A stretch of DNA of 64,000 nucleotides. Source: Polyangia bacterium. Lineage in GTDB: Bacteria; Myxococcota_A; Polyangia; Nannocystales; Nannocystaceae. A program made the position numbers and the translations under genes. The stretch covers positions 109,550 through 173,549 of the forward strand of contig JAUIKS010000024.1 of assembly GCA_030430565.1 (NCBI GenBank), written 5' to 3'. Shown piece by piece: positions 24,781 to 33,464 of this stretch. The notes beneath the pieces are model-generated. The model ran no database searches and was not told the DNA's origin. It saw only the letters and a list, made by a program, of their open reading frames with translations. Every line of letters starts with the position of its first letter. Position 1 is the stretch's first letter.

Positions 24781-25479
24781 TCACGCGATCTTGCGCGCGA
24801 GCATGACGCCATCACGGACGGAGAGCAGCACCTGCTCGACCCGAGGGTCTTCGAAGATCTTCTTGTTGTAGGCGACGATGGCGTGGTCCGAGGCCGCCTG
24901 CGGATCGAGGACCTTGCCGCTCCAGAGCGTGTTGTCGGCGACGAGCAGGCCGCCCACCGGGAGCAGCGGGAGCACGGCGTCGAAGTAGTTGCTGTAGTTG
25001 GACTTGTCGGCGTCGATAAAGACGAGGTCGAAGCGCGCGCCCTGGCTGGCGAGCGCGGCGATGGTCTCGAGCGCGGGGCCGAGGCGAATCTCGATCTTGT
25101 GTCCGTGCCCGCTCTCGTCGAAGTATCGACGCGCGACCGAGGTCGCCACGGGATCGACGTCGCAGGTGATCACGCGCCCGTCGTCGGGGAGCGCCATCGC
25201 CATCGAGAGCCCCGAGTATCCGCTGAAGGTGCCGATCTCGAGGATCCTGCGCGCGCCGCTGATCTGCACGAGCAGGCGCAGCAGCGAGCCCTCGACGCGG
25301 CCGACCTGCATCTGCGGTGAGTCGAGGTCGCGATAGGTCTCTTCGCGCATGCGCGCGAACAGTGCGGTCTCGGGGAGCGCGTGCTCCTCGATGTAGTCGG
25401 TGAGCTCCGGGTCGAGCAGCGTCATGCCGCGTTGGCGCGGGGCGGACGTGGAGCCGTCAGAGGTGCCTGTGGCGCTCAT
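24781..25479 (-). CDS. O-methyltransferase (CCoAOMT/class I SAM family)
   Basis: The protein has 232 residues, usual for the family. The SAM-binding motif I is ILEIGTFSGYSGLSMA. VITCDVDP follows, and DLVFIDADKSNYSNY is the metal/catalytic motif of cation-dependent catechol O-methyltransferases. GGLLVADNTLWSGKV is the conserved downstream strand. Transfers a methyl group from SAM to a hydroxyl of a small molecule; the acceptor is unknown. Its start overlaps the aminotransferase stop by 4 bases (ATGA), so the two genes form an operon. Confidence 0.92.
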   Translation of the reverse strand: MSATGTSDGSTSAPRQRGMTLLDPELTDYIEEHALPETALFARMREETYRDLDSPQMQVGRVEGSLLRLLVQISGARRILEIGTFSGYSGLSMAMALPDDGRVITCDVDPVATSVARRYFDESGHGHKIEIRLGPALETIAALASQGARFDLVFIDADKSNYSNYFDAVLPLLPVGGLLVADNTLWSGKVLDPQAASDHAIVAYNKKIFEDPRVEQVLLSVRDGVMLARKIA

Positions 25480-26723
25480 GGCCCCGAGGCTACCACCGCT
25501 GCGACGCGGTCGAGGACGCGATCGACCGCGGCGCTGAAGCGATTCGGATCGCTGAGGAGCGACACGGCGAGGATCGGCCGCGCGCCGCCCCGGTCATCGA
25601 GGTCGAAGAGGTAGCCCGGTTGGCAGACGACGGCTGCGCGCTGAAGCAGGTCGAGCGTCCAGCCGGCGTCGTCGAGTGAGCCGATCGCCGGGAGGCGGAG
25701 CAAGGCGGTCCAGCCGGCCTCGACCTCGAGCGGCGTCACGGCGCTGGCGCGCTCGCGGCAGCGCGTGCGCAGGGTAGCGAGGTTTTTGCGCGTGCGCGCG
25801 AGCACCCGCGCCTGCGTGCGCGGGGCGGTCTGCAAGAGCCGGGGGAGGGCGCCCTGCACGGGGCCGGCGACGCTCAAGAAGCTGTCGGCGATCAGCTCGA
25901 GTCGGCGCATCGCGTCGCGCACGAGCGCGGCGGGTCCGTGGGCGATGAGCCACGAGAGCTTGAGCTGGGGCAGCGCGGCGATCTTCGACAGGCCCGAGAG
26001 CGTGAAGCTCAGGCAGCCGCGGGGGCGCTCGAGCGGGCGCCGTCGACGCTGCGTCGCGGCGGTGGAGAGCGGGTAGTCGTAGAACACCTCGTCGACGATG
26101 AGCGCGAGCTCGTGCGCGCGGCACAGCGCGTCGAGCTCGGCGAGCTCGTGGGCGTCGAGGTAGTTGCCGGTCGGGTTGTTGGGGGCGACGACGGTCACGG
26201 CGCGGACGCGGCGTCCGTCTCGTCGAAGCTTGGCGAGCCGCCGCCGCACGTCCTCGAGGTCGACTCGCCAGGCGCGGGCGCCGTCGAGCGTGTGCGCGTA
26301 GGGGGCCAACACGACCCCTTGGAGGTCGGCGAGGTAGCTCAGCAGCGGGTAGCCGGGCGACGGGACGAGCACGACGTCGCCGGGGTCGCAGAGCAGGGCG
26401 AGCAGGTTGGCGTAGGCCTCGCTGGTGCCGGCGCACAGGCAGACATCCTCGGGGCCGACGCCGGGAGCGCGCCGCGGGTAGTAGTCGAGCACGGCCTCGC
26501 GCGCGCGCAGCAGACCCAGCGCCTGGGGCTTGTAGGCGGCGTCAAAGGCCTCGTCGAGCAGCGCGCGGATTTCGGCGGCGTCCGGGTGCAGCCCCAGCGC
26601 GGTCGGGTTCGAGCCCGTCAAGTCGATGAGGCGCGCGCTCGCGTGGGCGTCTTCGCGGACGCGCGCGAGGGCCTGGGCGAGCTCACTCGGCGCGGTGATC
26701 CAGCGAGTGCGACGGGAGAACAC
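25476..26723 (-). CDS. Pyridoxal-phosphate aminotransferase, class I/II
   Basis: A fold-type I PLP enzyme of 415 residues. LCAGTSEAYANLLALLCDPGD is the cofactor phosphate region, VVAPNNPTGN the substrate/cofactor Asn motif, and LALIVDEVFYDYP carries the Asp that contacts the pyridine N. SLSGLSKIAALPQLKLSW holds the Schiff-base Lys (SLSK-type context). The substrate cannot be read from the sequence. It is first in a two-gene operon with the O-methyltransferase, so both may modify one aromatic or amino-acid-derived metabolite. Confidence 0.9.
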   Translation of the reverse strand: MFSRRTRWITAPSELAQALARVREDAHASARLIDLTGSNPTALGLHPDAAEIRALLDEAFDAAYKPQALGLLRAREAVLDYYPRRAPGVGPEDVCLCAGTSEAYANLLALLCDPGDVVLVPSPGYPLLSYLADLQGVVLAPYAHTLDGARAWRVDLEDVRRRLAKLRRDGRRVRAVTVVAPNNPTGNYLDAHELAELDALCRAHELALIVDEVFYDYPLSTAATQRRRRPLERPRGCLSFTLSGLSKIAALPQLKLSWLIAHGPAALVRDAMRRLELIADSFLSVAGPVQGALPRLLQTAPRTQARVLARTRKNLATLRTRCRERASAVTPLEVEAGWTALLRLPAIGSLDDAGWTLDLLQRAAVVCQPGYLFDLDDRGGARPILAVSLLSDPNRFSAAVDRVLDRVAAVVASGP

Positions 26724-26762
26724 GACGCTTCGGCAATATCACTGTTCGCGGGCTTCGAACGA

Positions 26763-26796
26763 CAAACGCGACCCCGGGCGCCCGAGGTCGCGTTTG
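26763..26796 (-). terminator. Hairpin terminator after etfA
   Basis: The 11-bp perfect arms CAAACGCGACC (26763-26773) and GGTCGCGTTTG (26786-26796) enclose a GC-rich inner pairing. It lies 20 bases beyond the etfA stop and separates the etf operon from the aminotransferase operon. Confidence 0.75.
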
Positions 26797-26815
26797 GCGT
26801 TCGCTGGCTCCGCGC

Positions 26816-27778
26816 TCAGCCGCCCTTGTGGTTGCGGACGAGCTGCACGAGCGCCGGGAGGGTGTCCTCCCACTTGGCGACGAGGCCGTAGTCGGCGATC
26901 TGGAAGATCGGCGCCTCCTCGTCCTTGTTGATCGCGACGATCGTCTTCGAGCCCTTCATGCCCGCGAGGTGCTGAATGGCGCCGGAGATCGCGACCGCGA
27001 TGTAGAGGTCGGGCGCGACGATCTTGCCGGTCTGGCCGACCTGAAGGTCAGCGGGGACCATGCCGGCGTCGGTCGCGGCGCGGCTGGCGCCGAGCGCTCC
27101 GCCGAGCAGGTCGGTGAGCTCTTCGAGGACCTTGAAATTGGCGCCCTCGCGCATGCCGCGTCCACCGGACACGACCACGCTGGCCTCGGTGAGCGCCGGA
27201 CGGGCGCTCTCGGTCTTCTGCACGCTGACGACGGTCACGCCGCAGGTGTTGAGCTGGGTGCCCGCGAGCGCTTGCACCGGGGAGGCGCCGCCCGTCTGGG
27301 GGGCGGGGAACTCGGTCCCGCGCGCGGTGAAGAACACCACCGCGCCGGTGAGCTGAACATCGGCGAGCGCGCGGCCCGCCGAGATCGGGCGGGTGAAGAC
27401 GTTCGCGCTCTTGACCGCGATCACCTCGCTGGCGAGCGGCGCGTCGAGCACCGCGGCGGCGCGGGGGAGCGCGTCGCGGAGCGTCGAGGTCGCGGTGCCG
27501 CCGACGTGGGTCGCGCCGAGCGTGCGCGCGGCGTGGACGATGGCGTCCCCCCAGGCCTCAGCGGTGAAGGGCTCGAGCTCCGCGGCCGTGAGCGTGTGGA
27601 CGGCGGCGGCGCCGAAGCCACGGGCGGCCTCAGCGGCCGAGGCGTCCGCGCCGAGCACGAGCAGGTGCAGCTCGCCGCCGGCCGCCGCCGCGATCTTCTG
27701 ACCGCAGGTGATGCCGGGGAGGCTGGCCGATTTGACCGCGCCGTTCGCGGTCTCGAGAACGACAAGTACGCGGCTCAT
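26816..27778 (-). CDS. etfA: Electron transfer flavoprotein, alpha subunit
   Basis: The protein has 320 residues. The N-terminal domain begins RVLVVLETANGAVKSASL. The C-terminal FAD-binding domain carries VSGGRGM, VGQTGKIVAPDLYIAVAISG, the signature AIQHLAGMKGSKTIVAINKD and APIFQIADYGLV. With EtfB it accepts electrons from acyl-CoA and other dehydrogenases and passes them to the quinone pool through ETF:ubiquinone oxidoreductase. The start overlaps the etfB stop by 4 bases (ATGA). Confidence 0.96.
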   Translation of the reverse strand: MSRVLVVLETANGAVKSASLPGITCGQKIAAAAGGELHLLVLGADASAAEAARGFGAAAVHTLTAAELEPFTAEAWGDAIVHAARTLGATHVGGTATSTLRDALPRAAAVLDAPLASEVIAVKSANVFTRPISAGRALADVQLTGAVVFFTARGTEFPAPQTGGASPVQALAGTQLNTCGVTVVSVQKTESARPALTEASVVVSGGRGMREGANFKVLEELTDLLGGALGASRAATDAGMVPADLQVGQTGKIVAPDLYIAVAISGAIQHLAGMKGSKTIVAINKDEEAPIFQIADYGLVAKWEDTLPALVQLVRNHKGG

Positions 27779-28590
27779 AGAACCTTCGCCTCCTTCGTGA
27801 GCTTGTTGAACAGCTCTTCAACCGAACCGACGCGTTGACCAGCGGCGCGGGCCGGCGGCGCCGCGATGGCGACGGTCTTCTCCGTCGCGCCGTTGGTGAC
27901 GCCGAGATCACCGAGCTTGAGCACCTTGACCTTCTTGCGCTTGGCCATGGTGATGCCGCGCAGCGAGGCCAGACGGGGGCCTTCTTGGTACTTGTGCGAC
28001 GCCGGCGTGACGTTGTTGACGACGCTCGACGGGAGCACGACGCGAAGGTCGACCGAGACGACCGCAGGCAGCGGCAAGCGCTTGATCTCTACGCCGTCGT
28101 CGACCTCGCGCCCGACCTCGAGCGTGTCCTTGTTCCAGTTGACCGTGGCGGCGAAGGAGGCCTGGGGCAGGCCGAGCAGACCAGCGACTCGCTGGCCGAC
28201 CTGGTTGCCCTCGTTGTCCTGCGACAGCTTGCCGATGAGCAGCAGATCGCACTTCTCCTTCTTAAACACGCCCGCGATGGCTTTCGAGATCGCGATCGTG
28301 TCGAGCTCGTCGGGGTTGTGATCGACGACCACGCCGCGGTCGGCACCCATCGCAAGGAACTGCGTGACGTGCTGCCGCTGCTTGGCGGGGCACACGCTCA
28401 TCACGATGACCTCCGCGAGCTTCTTGCCGCGCTTTCCAGCGATCTCGGCCAGACGAAGCGCGGTCTCCACGGCGTACTCGTCAAACGCGTTCGGGACCCA
28501 CTTGCTCGACGAGGTATCCAGCCCGCCACCGGCGAACTTGAGACTCTCGTCGGGATCGGGGATCCGCTTGACTGTGACCAGAATCTTCAA
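27775..28590 (-). CDS. etfB: Electron transfer flavoprotein, beta subunit
   Basis: The protein has 271 residues from a TTG start at 28590, where (M)KILVTVKRIPDPDESLKF is the family N-terminus. A strong GGGAGGAG ribosome binding site lies about 5 bases upstream. The open frame continues to 28725, but that stretch contains the promoter. Beta-subunit motifs include VCPAKQRQHVTQFLAMGADRGV and the AMP-binding segment LIGKLSQDNEGNQVGQ. PHA-like signature VVSVDLRVVLPS follows. It forms the ETF heterodimer with EtfA. Confidence 0.95.
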   Translation of the reverse strand: MKILVTVKRIPDPDESLKFAGGGLDTSSSKWVPNAFDEYAVETALRLAEIAGKRGKKLAEVIVMSVCPAKQRQHVTQFLAMGADRGVVVDHNPDELDTIAISKAIAGVFKKEKCDLLLIGKLSQDNEGNQVGQRVAGLLGLPQASFAATVNWNKDTLEVGREVDDGVEIKRLPLPAVVSVDLRVVLPSSVVNNVTPASHKYQEGPRLASLRGITMAKRKKVKVLKLGDLGVTNGATEKTVAIAAPPARAAGQRVGSVEELFNKLTKEAKVL

Positions 28591-28611
28591 CAGGGCTCCT
28601 CCCTCGGCGGG

Positions 28612-28640
28612 TGTATCGCGCGTGCCCGGAACGTTGTCAA
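28612..28640 (-). promoter_or_regulatory. Sigma-70-type promoter of etfBA
   Basis: On the minus strand TTGACA (28640-28635) and GATACA (28617-28612) are separated by exactly 17 bases. The predicted transcript start lies just before the GGAGGAG ribosome binding site of etfB, giving a very short leader and supporting the TTG start. Confidence 0.7.
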
Positions 28641-29047
28641 TGGCGTTTTGGCGCCAGTAACGCCCGGCCCGGGCCGCGGGCCGAGGTGAATCGGCACGCC
28701 GTAACACGGTCCAGTGCGCGGGCATTCGCGAGCACGGGGCGCGCGAGGCGGCCAGGTCACCATTGATACGGCGGTCGACCCGTGTTTGAGCGCTTCCGGC
28801 GTCTCGGTTGCGGCGCGACAGGCGGTGGGGTAGCGTTCTGCGCGCCCTCGGGCAGAAATTCTGGCTCGGGACGGGAGTGATCCCGGTAGGCGCAGATCGT
28901 TGTTTCGGCGATACTCCCGATATGGGCTGTGCGGCCCTGTCCGTCGCTCCCGACGATCGTTCGCTTCACTCACGCTTCATTCGCGCTTGACTCGCCGCGA
29001 CTCGCCTCGTGGTTTCGCCGAGAACCAGAGACTCAGGACCGCCGTCG
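28641..29047. other. Intergenic region between divergent etfB and the DsbA-like gene
   Basis: There are 407 bases. GGCGTTTTGGCGCC at its left end is a small dyad next to the etfB promoter and may be an operator. The short open frames here lack ribosome binding sites or family features. No RNA gene is seen. Confidence 0.4.
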
Positions 29048-30010
29048 ATGACCCCATCTAGGTGCACTCTCGCGCTTTTGGTATTCGCGCTCGCAGCCTG
29101 CAACCCCGCCTGCACGGCGCCCGCAGCCGATAGCCCCGACGCCGCGACGCCGCGCTCGGAGCAGGACTCGGCGGCCGCTGCCTCCGGCGCCACGCCCTCG
29201 AGCGAGGGGCCGGCGGAGCCGAAGCCCGCGGTCAACAGCGGCGAGATGATCACGACGGCCAAGGGGGTCGACCTCTCCGGCCTGGATGAGAACAAGAAGA
29301 CCAGCTTCTTCCAGATCATCAACAGCGAGTCGAGCGCCTGCGGCAAGGCCGAGAGCCTGGCGAAGTCGCTGCGCGATGACGCCTCCTGCCGCGACTCGCT
29401 CAGCGTCTCGCAGTTCATCGCCGACGCGCTCAAGTCCGGGCACGCGCCCGCCGATATCAAAGACGCGATCGAGATGGTCGTCGACTCGCTGCGCGTGCGC
29501 GAGATCAACATCGGGGACTCGCCGGTCTACGGCAACGAGCGCGCGCCGGTGACCATCGTCGTGTTCGCGGACTTCGAGTGCCCGCACTGCCGCGCGGAGG
29601 CGCCGAAGCTGCGCCAGACCGTCGACCAGTTCCGCGGGCGGGCCAAGCTCGTGTTCAAGCACTTCCCGCTCAGCAGCCACCCGCGCGCCAAGCAGGCCGC
29701 GATCGCCTGCGAGGCGGCCAAGGAGCAGGGCAAGTTCTGGGAGATGCACGACATCGTGTTCGAGAACCAGACCGCGCTCGAGGACGAGGATATCGAGCGC
29801 TACGCCCAGGATATCGGGCTCGACATGGGCAAGTTCCGGGACTCGTTTAAGGCCAAGCTCGGGCGCGATCAGGTCGAGTCGGACCGGGCGCTCGGCGAGA
29901 AGCTCGAGATCACGGGGACGCCGGCGGTGTTCATCAACGGCCGCTACTTCAACGACCTGCTGTTCGGCGGCACCTTCGCTGGCTGGGTCGATGACGCGCT
30001 GCGGCGCTGA
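29048..30010 (+). CDS. DsbA-like thioredoxin-fold lipoprotein
   Basis: The protein has 320 residues from the ATG at 29048, behind CAGGA. The signal peptide ends in FALAAC, a lipobox, followed by an Ala/Ser/Pro-rich linker. A helical segment with two cysteines (ESSACGKAESL and DASCRDSL) precedes the thioredoxin domain. The catalytic motif is FECPHC, with the cis-Pro loop in ITGTPAVFING. This matches DsbA/Thioredoxin_4 proteins that oxidise or isomerise disulfides in the periplasm. Abundant Cys-rich exported proteins in this window are plausible clients; that is inference. Confidence 0.88.
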   Translation: MTPSRCTLALLVFALAACNPACTAPAADSPDAATPRSEQDSAAAASGATPSSEGPAEPKPAVNSGEMITTAKGVDLSGLDENKKTSFFQIINSESSACGKAESLAKSLRDDASCRDSLSVSQFIADALKSGHAPADIKDAIEMVVDSLRVREINIGDSPVYGNERAPVTIVVFADFECPHCRAEAPKLRQTVDQFRGRAKLVFKHFPLSSHPRAKQAAIACEAAKEQGKFWEMHDIVFENQTALEDEDIERYAQDIGLDMGKFRDSFKAKLGRDQVESDRALGEKLEITGTPAVFINGRYFNDLLFGGTFAGWVDDALRR

Positions 30011-30072
30011 GCCGTCGCTCGTGCTGCTCTGTCGCTGCTCTTTCACCTGTCGCGCCGCGCTCAAGGAGGATC

Positions 30073-31038
30073 GTGGGAGCCAAGGAGAACCGCACCACGG
30101 GGCCGTGGTTCGAAGCGTTCGCGCCGCCGACGCTGTCGAACATCGGCCCAGGGTATGACTGTTTCGGGATCGCGGTCGACGGGCCCGGTGACCGCGTGCG
30201 CGCGCGCAAGTCCGCCACGCCGGGGGCCCAGCTGCGCTCGATCGAGGGCGACGGCGGGAAGCTGCCGCGCGAGCCTGAGCGAAACACCGCGACGGTCGCG
30301 GTCTCGCGGCTGATCGAGCGGTACGCCCCTGGGGCGGGTCTCGAGCTCGAGCTGCACAAGGGCCTGCCGCTGGGCAGCGGCCTCGGCTCGAGCGGCGCGA
30401 GCGCGTGCGCGGCCCTGGTCGCCGCGAACGCGGCGCTCGGCCTCGACCTGGGCGCGCACCAGCTCGTCGAGCTCGCGCGTGAGGGCGAGCGCGTCGCCTG
30501 CGGCGCGGCGCACCCCGACAACGTGACCCCCGGGATCGTCGGCGGGATCGTGATGATCCCCAACCTCGAGCCGCTGCGCTTCGTCTCGTTGCCTGTCCCA
30601 AAAGACCTGTGGTTCGCGCTCTACACCCCGGGCTGCGAGGTCTCGACCAAGGCCGCGCGCGAGGCCCTGCCCGCGCGGGTGCGGCTCACGGACACCGTCC
30701 GGCACGCGTCGCGCCTCGGCCTGCTGGTGCACGCGCTGCACGTCGGCGATCTGCAGCTGCTCGGCGAGGCGATCGTCGACGAGATCGTCGAGCCGGTGCG
30801 CGCGACGCTGATCCCGGGCTACCCGGACGCCAAGGCGGCGGCGGTCGAGGCCGGCGCGATCGCCTGCAGCATCAGCGGCGCGGGTCCGACGACCTTCGCG
30901 ATCGCGGGCTCAGAGGAGCGCGCGATCGTCTTGCTCGAGATCCTCGAGGAGGCCTTCACCCACGCGGGCGTGCCCGGCAAGGGTCGGGTCAGTCAGGTCA
31001 GCGAGGGCGCGCGACTGGTCTCGCGTCGGCTTCACTGA
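30073..31038 (+). CDS. thrB: Homoserine kinase
   Basis: A GHMP-family kinase of 321 residues that phosphorylates homoserine in threonine synthesis. The N-terminal APPTLSNIGPGYDCFGIAVD is the ThrB substrate motif, GLPLGSGLGSSGASACAA (about 97-114) the GHMP ATP loop, and SISGAGPTTFAI the C-terminal motif 3. GTG start with an excellent AAGGAGGA 3 bases upstream. thrC and the aspartate-pathway genes are not adjacent. Confidence 0.95.
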   Translation: MGAKENRTTGPWFEAFAPPTLSNIGPGYDCFGIAVDGPGDRVRARKSATPGAQLRSIEGDGGKLPREPERNTATVAVSRLIERYAPGAGLELELHKGLPLGSGLGSSGASACAALVAANAALGLDLGAHQLVELAREGERVACGAAHPDNVTPGIVGGIVMIPNLEPLRFVSLPVPKDLWFALYTPGCEVSTKAAREALPARVRLTDTVRHASRLGLLVHALHVGDLQLLGEAIVDEIVEPVRATLIPGYPDAKAAAVEAGAIACSISGAGPTTFAIAGSEERAIVLLEILEEAFTHAGVPGKGRVSQVSEGARLVSRRLH

Positions 31039-31052
31039 GCCAGGGGCTTTGC

Positions 31053-31430
31053 TCAGCTCCGCGCGCGCTTGCGCTTGCCCTGCAGCGCGGCGATCAGCAT
31101 GACGACCCCGGTGGCGAGCACGGCGGCGCCGACGACCGCGGTCGTGACGCCCGCCGGCTTGTAGCTGCGCGCGAGCATGGGGTCCGACTCGAGCTGTATC
31201 TCGGGGCGGGTCACCAGGACGACGCCGGTGAGGAGCGCCGCGCCGCCGAGGGTCGTGGCGATCGAGCCGAGCGTGAGCAGCTGCTTGTTGCGCTTTGAGG
31301 GGCGGCGGGGCGCCGCGGCGGCCTGCGCGGTCTCGACGGGCGGCGCGGGGGCGGGTCCCTCGACGGAGGGCGGGCTCACCAGCAGGAGGCCGGCGAGCCC
31401 GAGCGAGGGCGCGTGTGTCCCGAGGACCAT
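31053..31430 (-). CDS. Small membrane protein
   Basis: The protein has 125 residues. An N-terminal signal-like hydrophobic segment (LGLAGLLLVSPP) is followed by a Pro/Ala-rich linker, a basic RRPSKRNKQ stretch and two transmembrane helices (LLTLGSIATTLGGAALLTGVVLV and AGVTTAVVGAAVLATGVVMLIAAL). It ends in KRKRARS. Similar two-helix cassettes follow TPR or Pro-rich regions in myxobacterial proteins. The function is unknown. It converges on thrB with 14 bases between stops. Confidence 0.55.
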   Translation of the reverse strand: MVLGTHAPSLGLAGLLLVSPPSVEGPAPAPPVETAQAAAAPRRPSKRNKQLLTLGSIATTLGGAALLTGVVLVTRPEIQLESDPMLARSYKPAGVTTAVVGAAVLATGVVMLIAALQGKRKRARS

Positions 31431-31530
31431 GACGGCGGGAGTCTATCGCGGGCTCGTCGACCGCGCGACCGTTCCCCGTGCTCAGGGCGCGTCGCGAAGA
31501 GTCGCGAAGCGTAGCGAAGAGTAGCGAAGA

Positions 31531-33291
31531 TCAGCGCGAGGTCGCGAGCCGCGTGACGTCGGCGACGGGCTGTACGACCGCGCGCACCATGCTGCGCAGC
31601 ACCGGCTGATCCTCGATCACGTCGGCGAGCGGCGGGCTGTACGTGTAGTAGAAGCGCACGAGCTCGCTGCCCATGGGGTTGCTGCGCAGCACGAGGTCGC
31701 GGAACCAGCGGAGCGTGCTGACCTCGCTCTGCCACGACGCGCCGTAGGCGGCGGTGGCGAGGAAGCAGAAACCCTCGACCTGCTGGAACTCCTGCGCGGG
31801 GGTCTTGACGCCCGTCGACGCCAGCTCGCTCTTGTTGGCGCACTTGTCTTCGTAGCGGACGCCGAACTGGTAGGTGTAGTTACCCCAGAGCTGCTCGACG
31901 GCGATCGTGCTGCGCTCGCCGGGGACGACCATGTCGGCGGAGACGCTGCTCTCGGTGGCCGCGCCGAGCATCTCCTCGGTCAGCGGGTCGAGCGTCGGGA
32001 TGTAGTAGATGCGGACCTTGGAGACCTCGGAGAGCGAGTCGTTGGAGCTCGGGTCATCGCTGAGCTCCGGGACGGTGAACGAGAGCTCGACGGTGTCGAA
32101 GGCGGTCGCCTGCGCCGTGAGGTCGGTGATCGGCGAGAGCGCGACCGGTCGGCACTGACCCCAGCCGCCGCCGTCGTCTCCGCCGGTGGTCGTCGTGTCT
32201 GTGCCGGTGTCGGAGTCGGACGTGCCGCCGGTGGTGTCGTCGCCGGTGGTGCCCGGCTCGGCGCCGGCGCCGTAGCTGTAGACGCCGAAGCGGAACGTCT
32301 CGTTGTTGAGCGTGTACTCGAGCAGGCGGTCCGCGCCGCTGCCGCTGCTGACGTTGATGGTCTCGTCGGGCAGGTGGATCGAGCCGGTGCCGCCGTCCCA
32401 GTCGCCGTAGCCGAAGTAGTTGGAGGTCCCGATGAAGCCCGCGTCGCGGGCGTCGAGCTCGACCTTGTAGACGACGGAGGGCTGGCCGAGGTAGGGGATG
32501 CCGTAGCTCGAGAGCTTGGGATCGACGTAGTGGTCGTTCTCGCGATCGAAGCTCCAGTGCGCGTTCTGGTCGTTCTCGAGGTTGATCTCGATCCACGCGG
32601 TGATCGGCCCTTTCTCGAGGGCCGTGGCCGGGACCGTCGCGGTCAAGAATTCCGGGGTGTCGCCGATCGGCGTCGCGCCGGTGTAGGCGTCGAGGTCGTT
32701 GATGTCGGCGAAGTCCTTCGCGTCGGCCGAGTCGTGGTTCTCTTCGAATTCGATGAGGTCGTTGCGCGGCGGGTAGCGGCTGGTCTGCCCGGGCGCGAAG
32801 CGCCCCTTGTCGGTCTGGAAGGCCTGCGGCGACGGGCAGGTCATCGTGTCGACCGAGATCGTGTCGTGCTCCTCGGGCGTCAGCGGCCTGCAGTAGTAGG
32901 TCTCGGGGGAGCTCGAGTTCTCGTGCCAGCCGAGCGAGTTCTGGTCGCTCGCGTCGTCGTCGTAGAACACGACCTTGGGGTAGGTCTTGCCGCGCCGCGA
33001 CGACCAGACCGGCAGCACCGAGGGGCGCGCGCCGTAGGGGGCGCGCCAGCTCGAGAGGAAGTCCCATCTCCCGGAGCGGTTGCCGATGCCGAGCTTGCCG
33101 GTCGCCTGCGTGATGAAGACGTCCTCGACGAACTCGCCGTCCGCGTCCTCGATCCAGATCGCGATCTGAAGGTTGGGGACAGGCTTGAAGTGAAACTCGA
33201 GCAGCGCGTCGTCGTCGGCCGCGTGTGCGTCTCCGATCGGAGTCGCGGTGAGTGCCAAGATGGTCAATAAGCCAAGCGACAGGCGGCCCAT
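31531..33291 (-). CDS. Exported protein with CFI-box C-terminal domain
   Basis: The protein has 586 residues from the ATG at 33291 (signal peptide MGRLSLGLLTILALTATPIGDAHA). The open frame extends to 33540, but that part has no coding features. The N-terminal region is a beta-rich domain of unknown type, then a Thr/Gly/Asp-rich linker (GTTGDDTTGGTSDSDTGTD) and a fibronectin-like segment. The C-terminus has CFLATAAYGASWQSEVSTLR followed by WFRDLVLRSNPMGSELVRFY and YSPPLADVI. This is the CFI-box C-terminal module seen in exported proteins. No Shine-Dalgarno sequence is obvious at the chosen ATG. Confidence 0.75.
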   Translation of the reverse strand: MGRLSLGLLTILALTATPIGDAHAADDDALLEFHFKPVPNLQIAIWIEDADGEFVEDVFITQATGKLGIGNRSGRWDFLSSWRAPYGARPSVLPVWSSRRGKTYPKVVFYDDDASDQNSLGWHENSSSPETYYCRPLTPEEHDTISVDTMTCPSPQAFQTDKGRFAPGQTSRYPPRNDLIEFEENHDSADAKDFADINDLDAYTGATPIGDTPEFLTATVPATALEKGPITAWIEINLENDQNAHWSFDRENDHYVDPKLSSYGIPYLGQPSVVYKVELDARDAGFIGTSNYFGYGDWDGGTGSIHLPDETINVSSGSGADRLLEYTLNNETFRFGVYSYGAGAEPGTTGDDTTGGTSDSDTGTDTTTTGGDDGGGWGQCRPVALSPITDLTAQATAFDTVELSFTVPELSDDPSSNDSLSEVSKVRIYYIPTLDPLTEEMLGAATESSVSADMVVPGERSTIAVEQLWGNYTYQFGVRYEDKCANKSELASTGVKTPAQEFQQVEGFCFLATAAYGASWQSEVSTLRWFRDLVLRSNPMGSELVRFYYTYSPPLADVIEDQPVLRSMVRAVVQPVADVTRLATSR

Positions 33292-33464
33292 AAGCGGGAT
33301 TTTTTGCAACAATGCACCGGCCACGGTTAGGAGTATACACGGCCAGACGAGCAGCTTCGCGCTCGCGCGGAGCGCCGACGCGGCGGCGCGGGTGGTCTGG
33401 ATCACCGCTGCCAGCGAGCGGGGCGCATAGCATGGTCTCTCCGGCGCAGGGCGGGCACGACGAT

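Noticed and set aside
28587..28973. A 128-residue minus-strand frame in the etfB upstream region
   Set aside because: It runs through the sigma-70 promoter of etfB and has no ribosome binding site.
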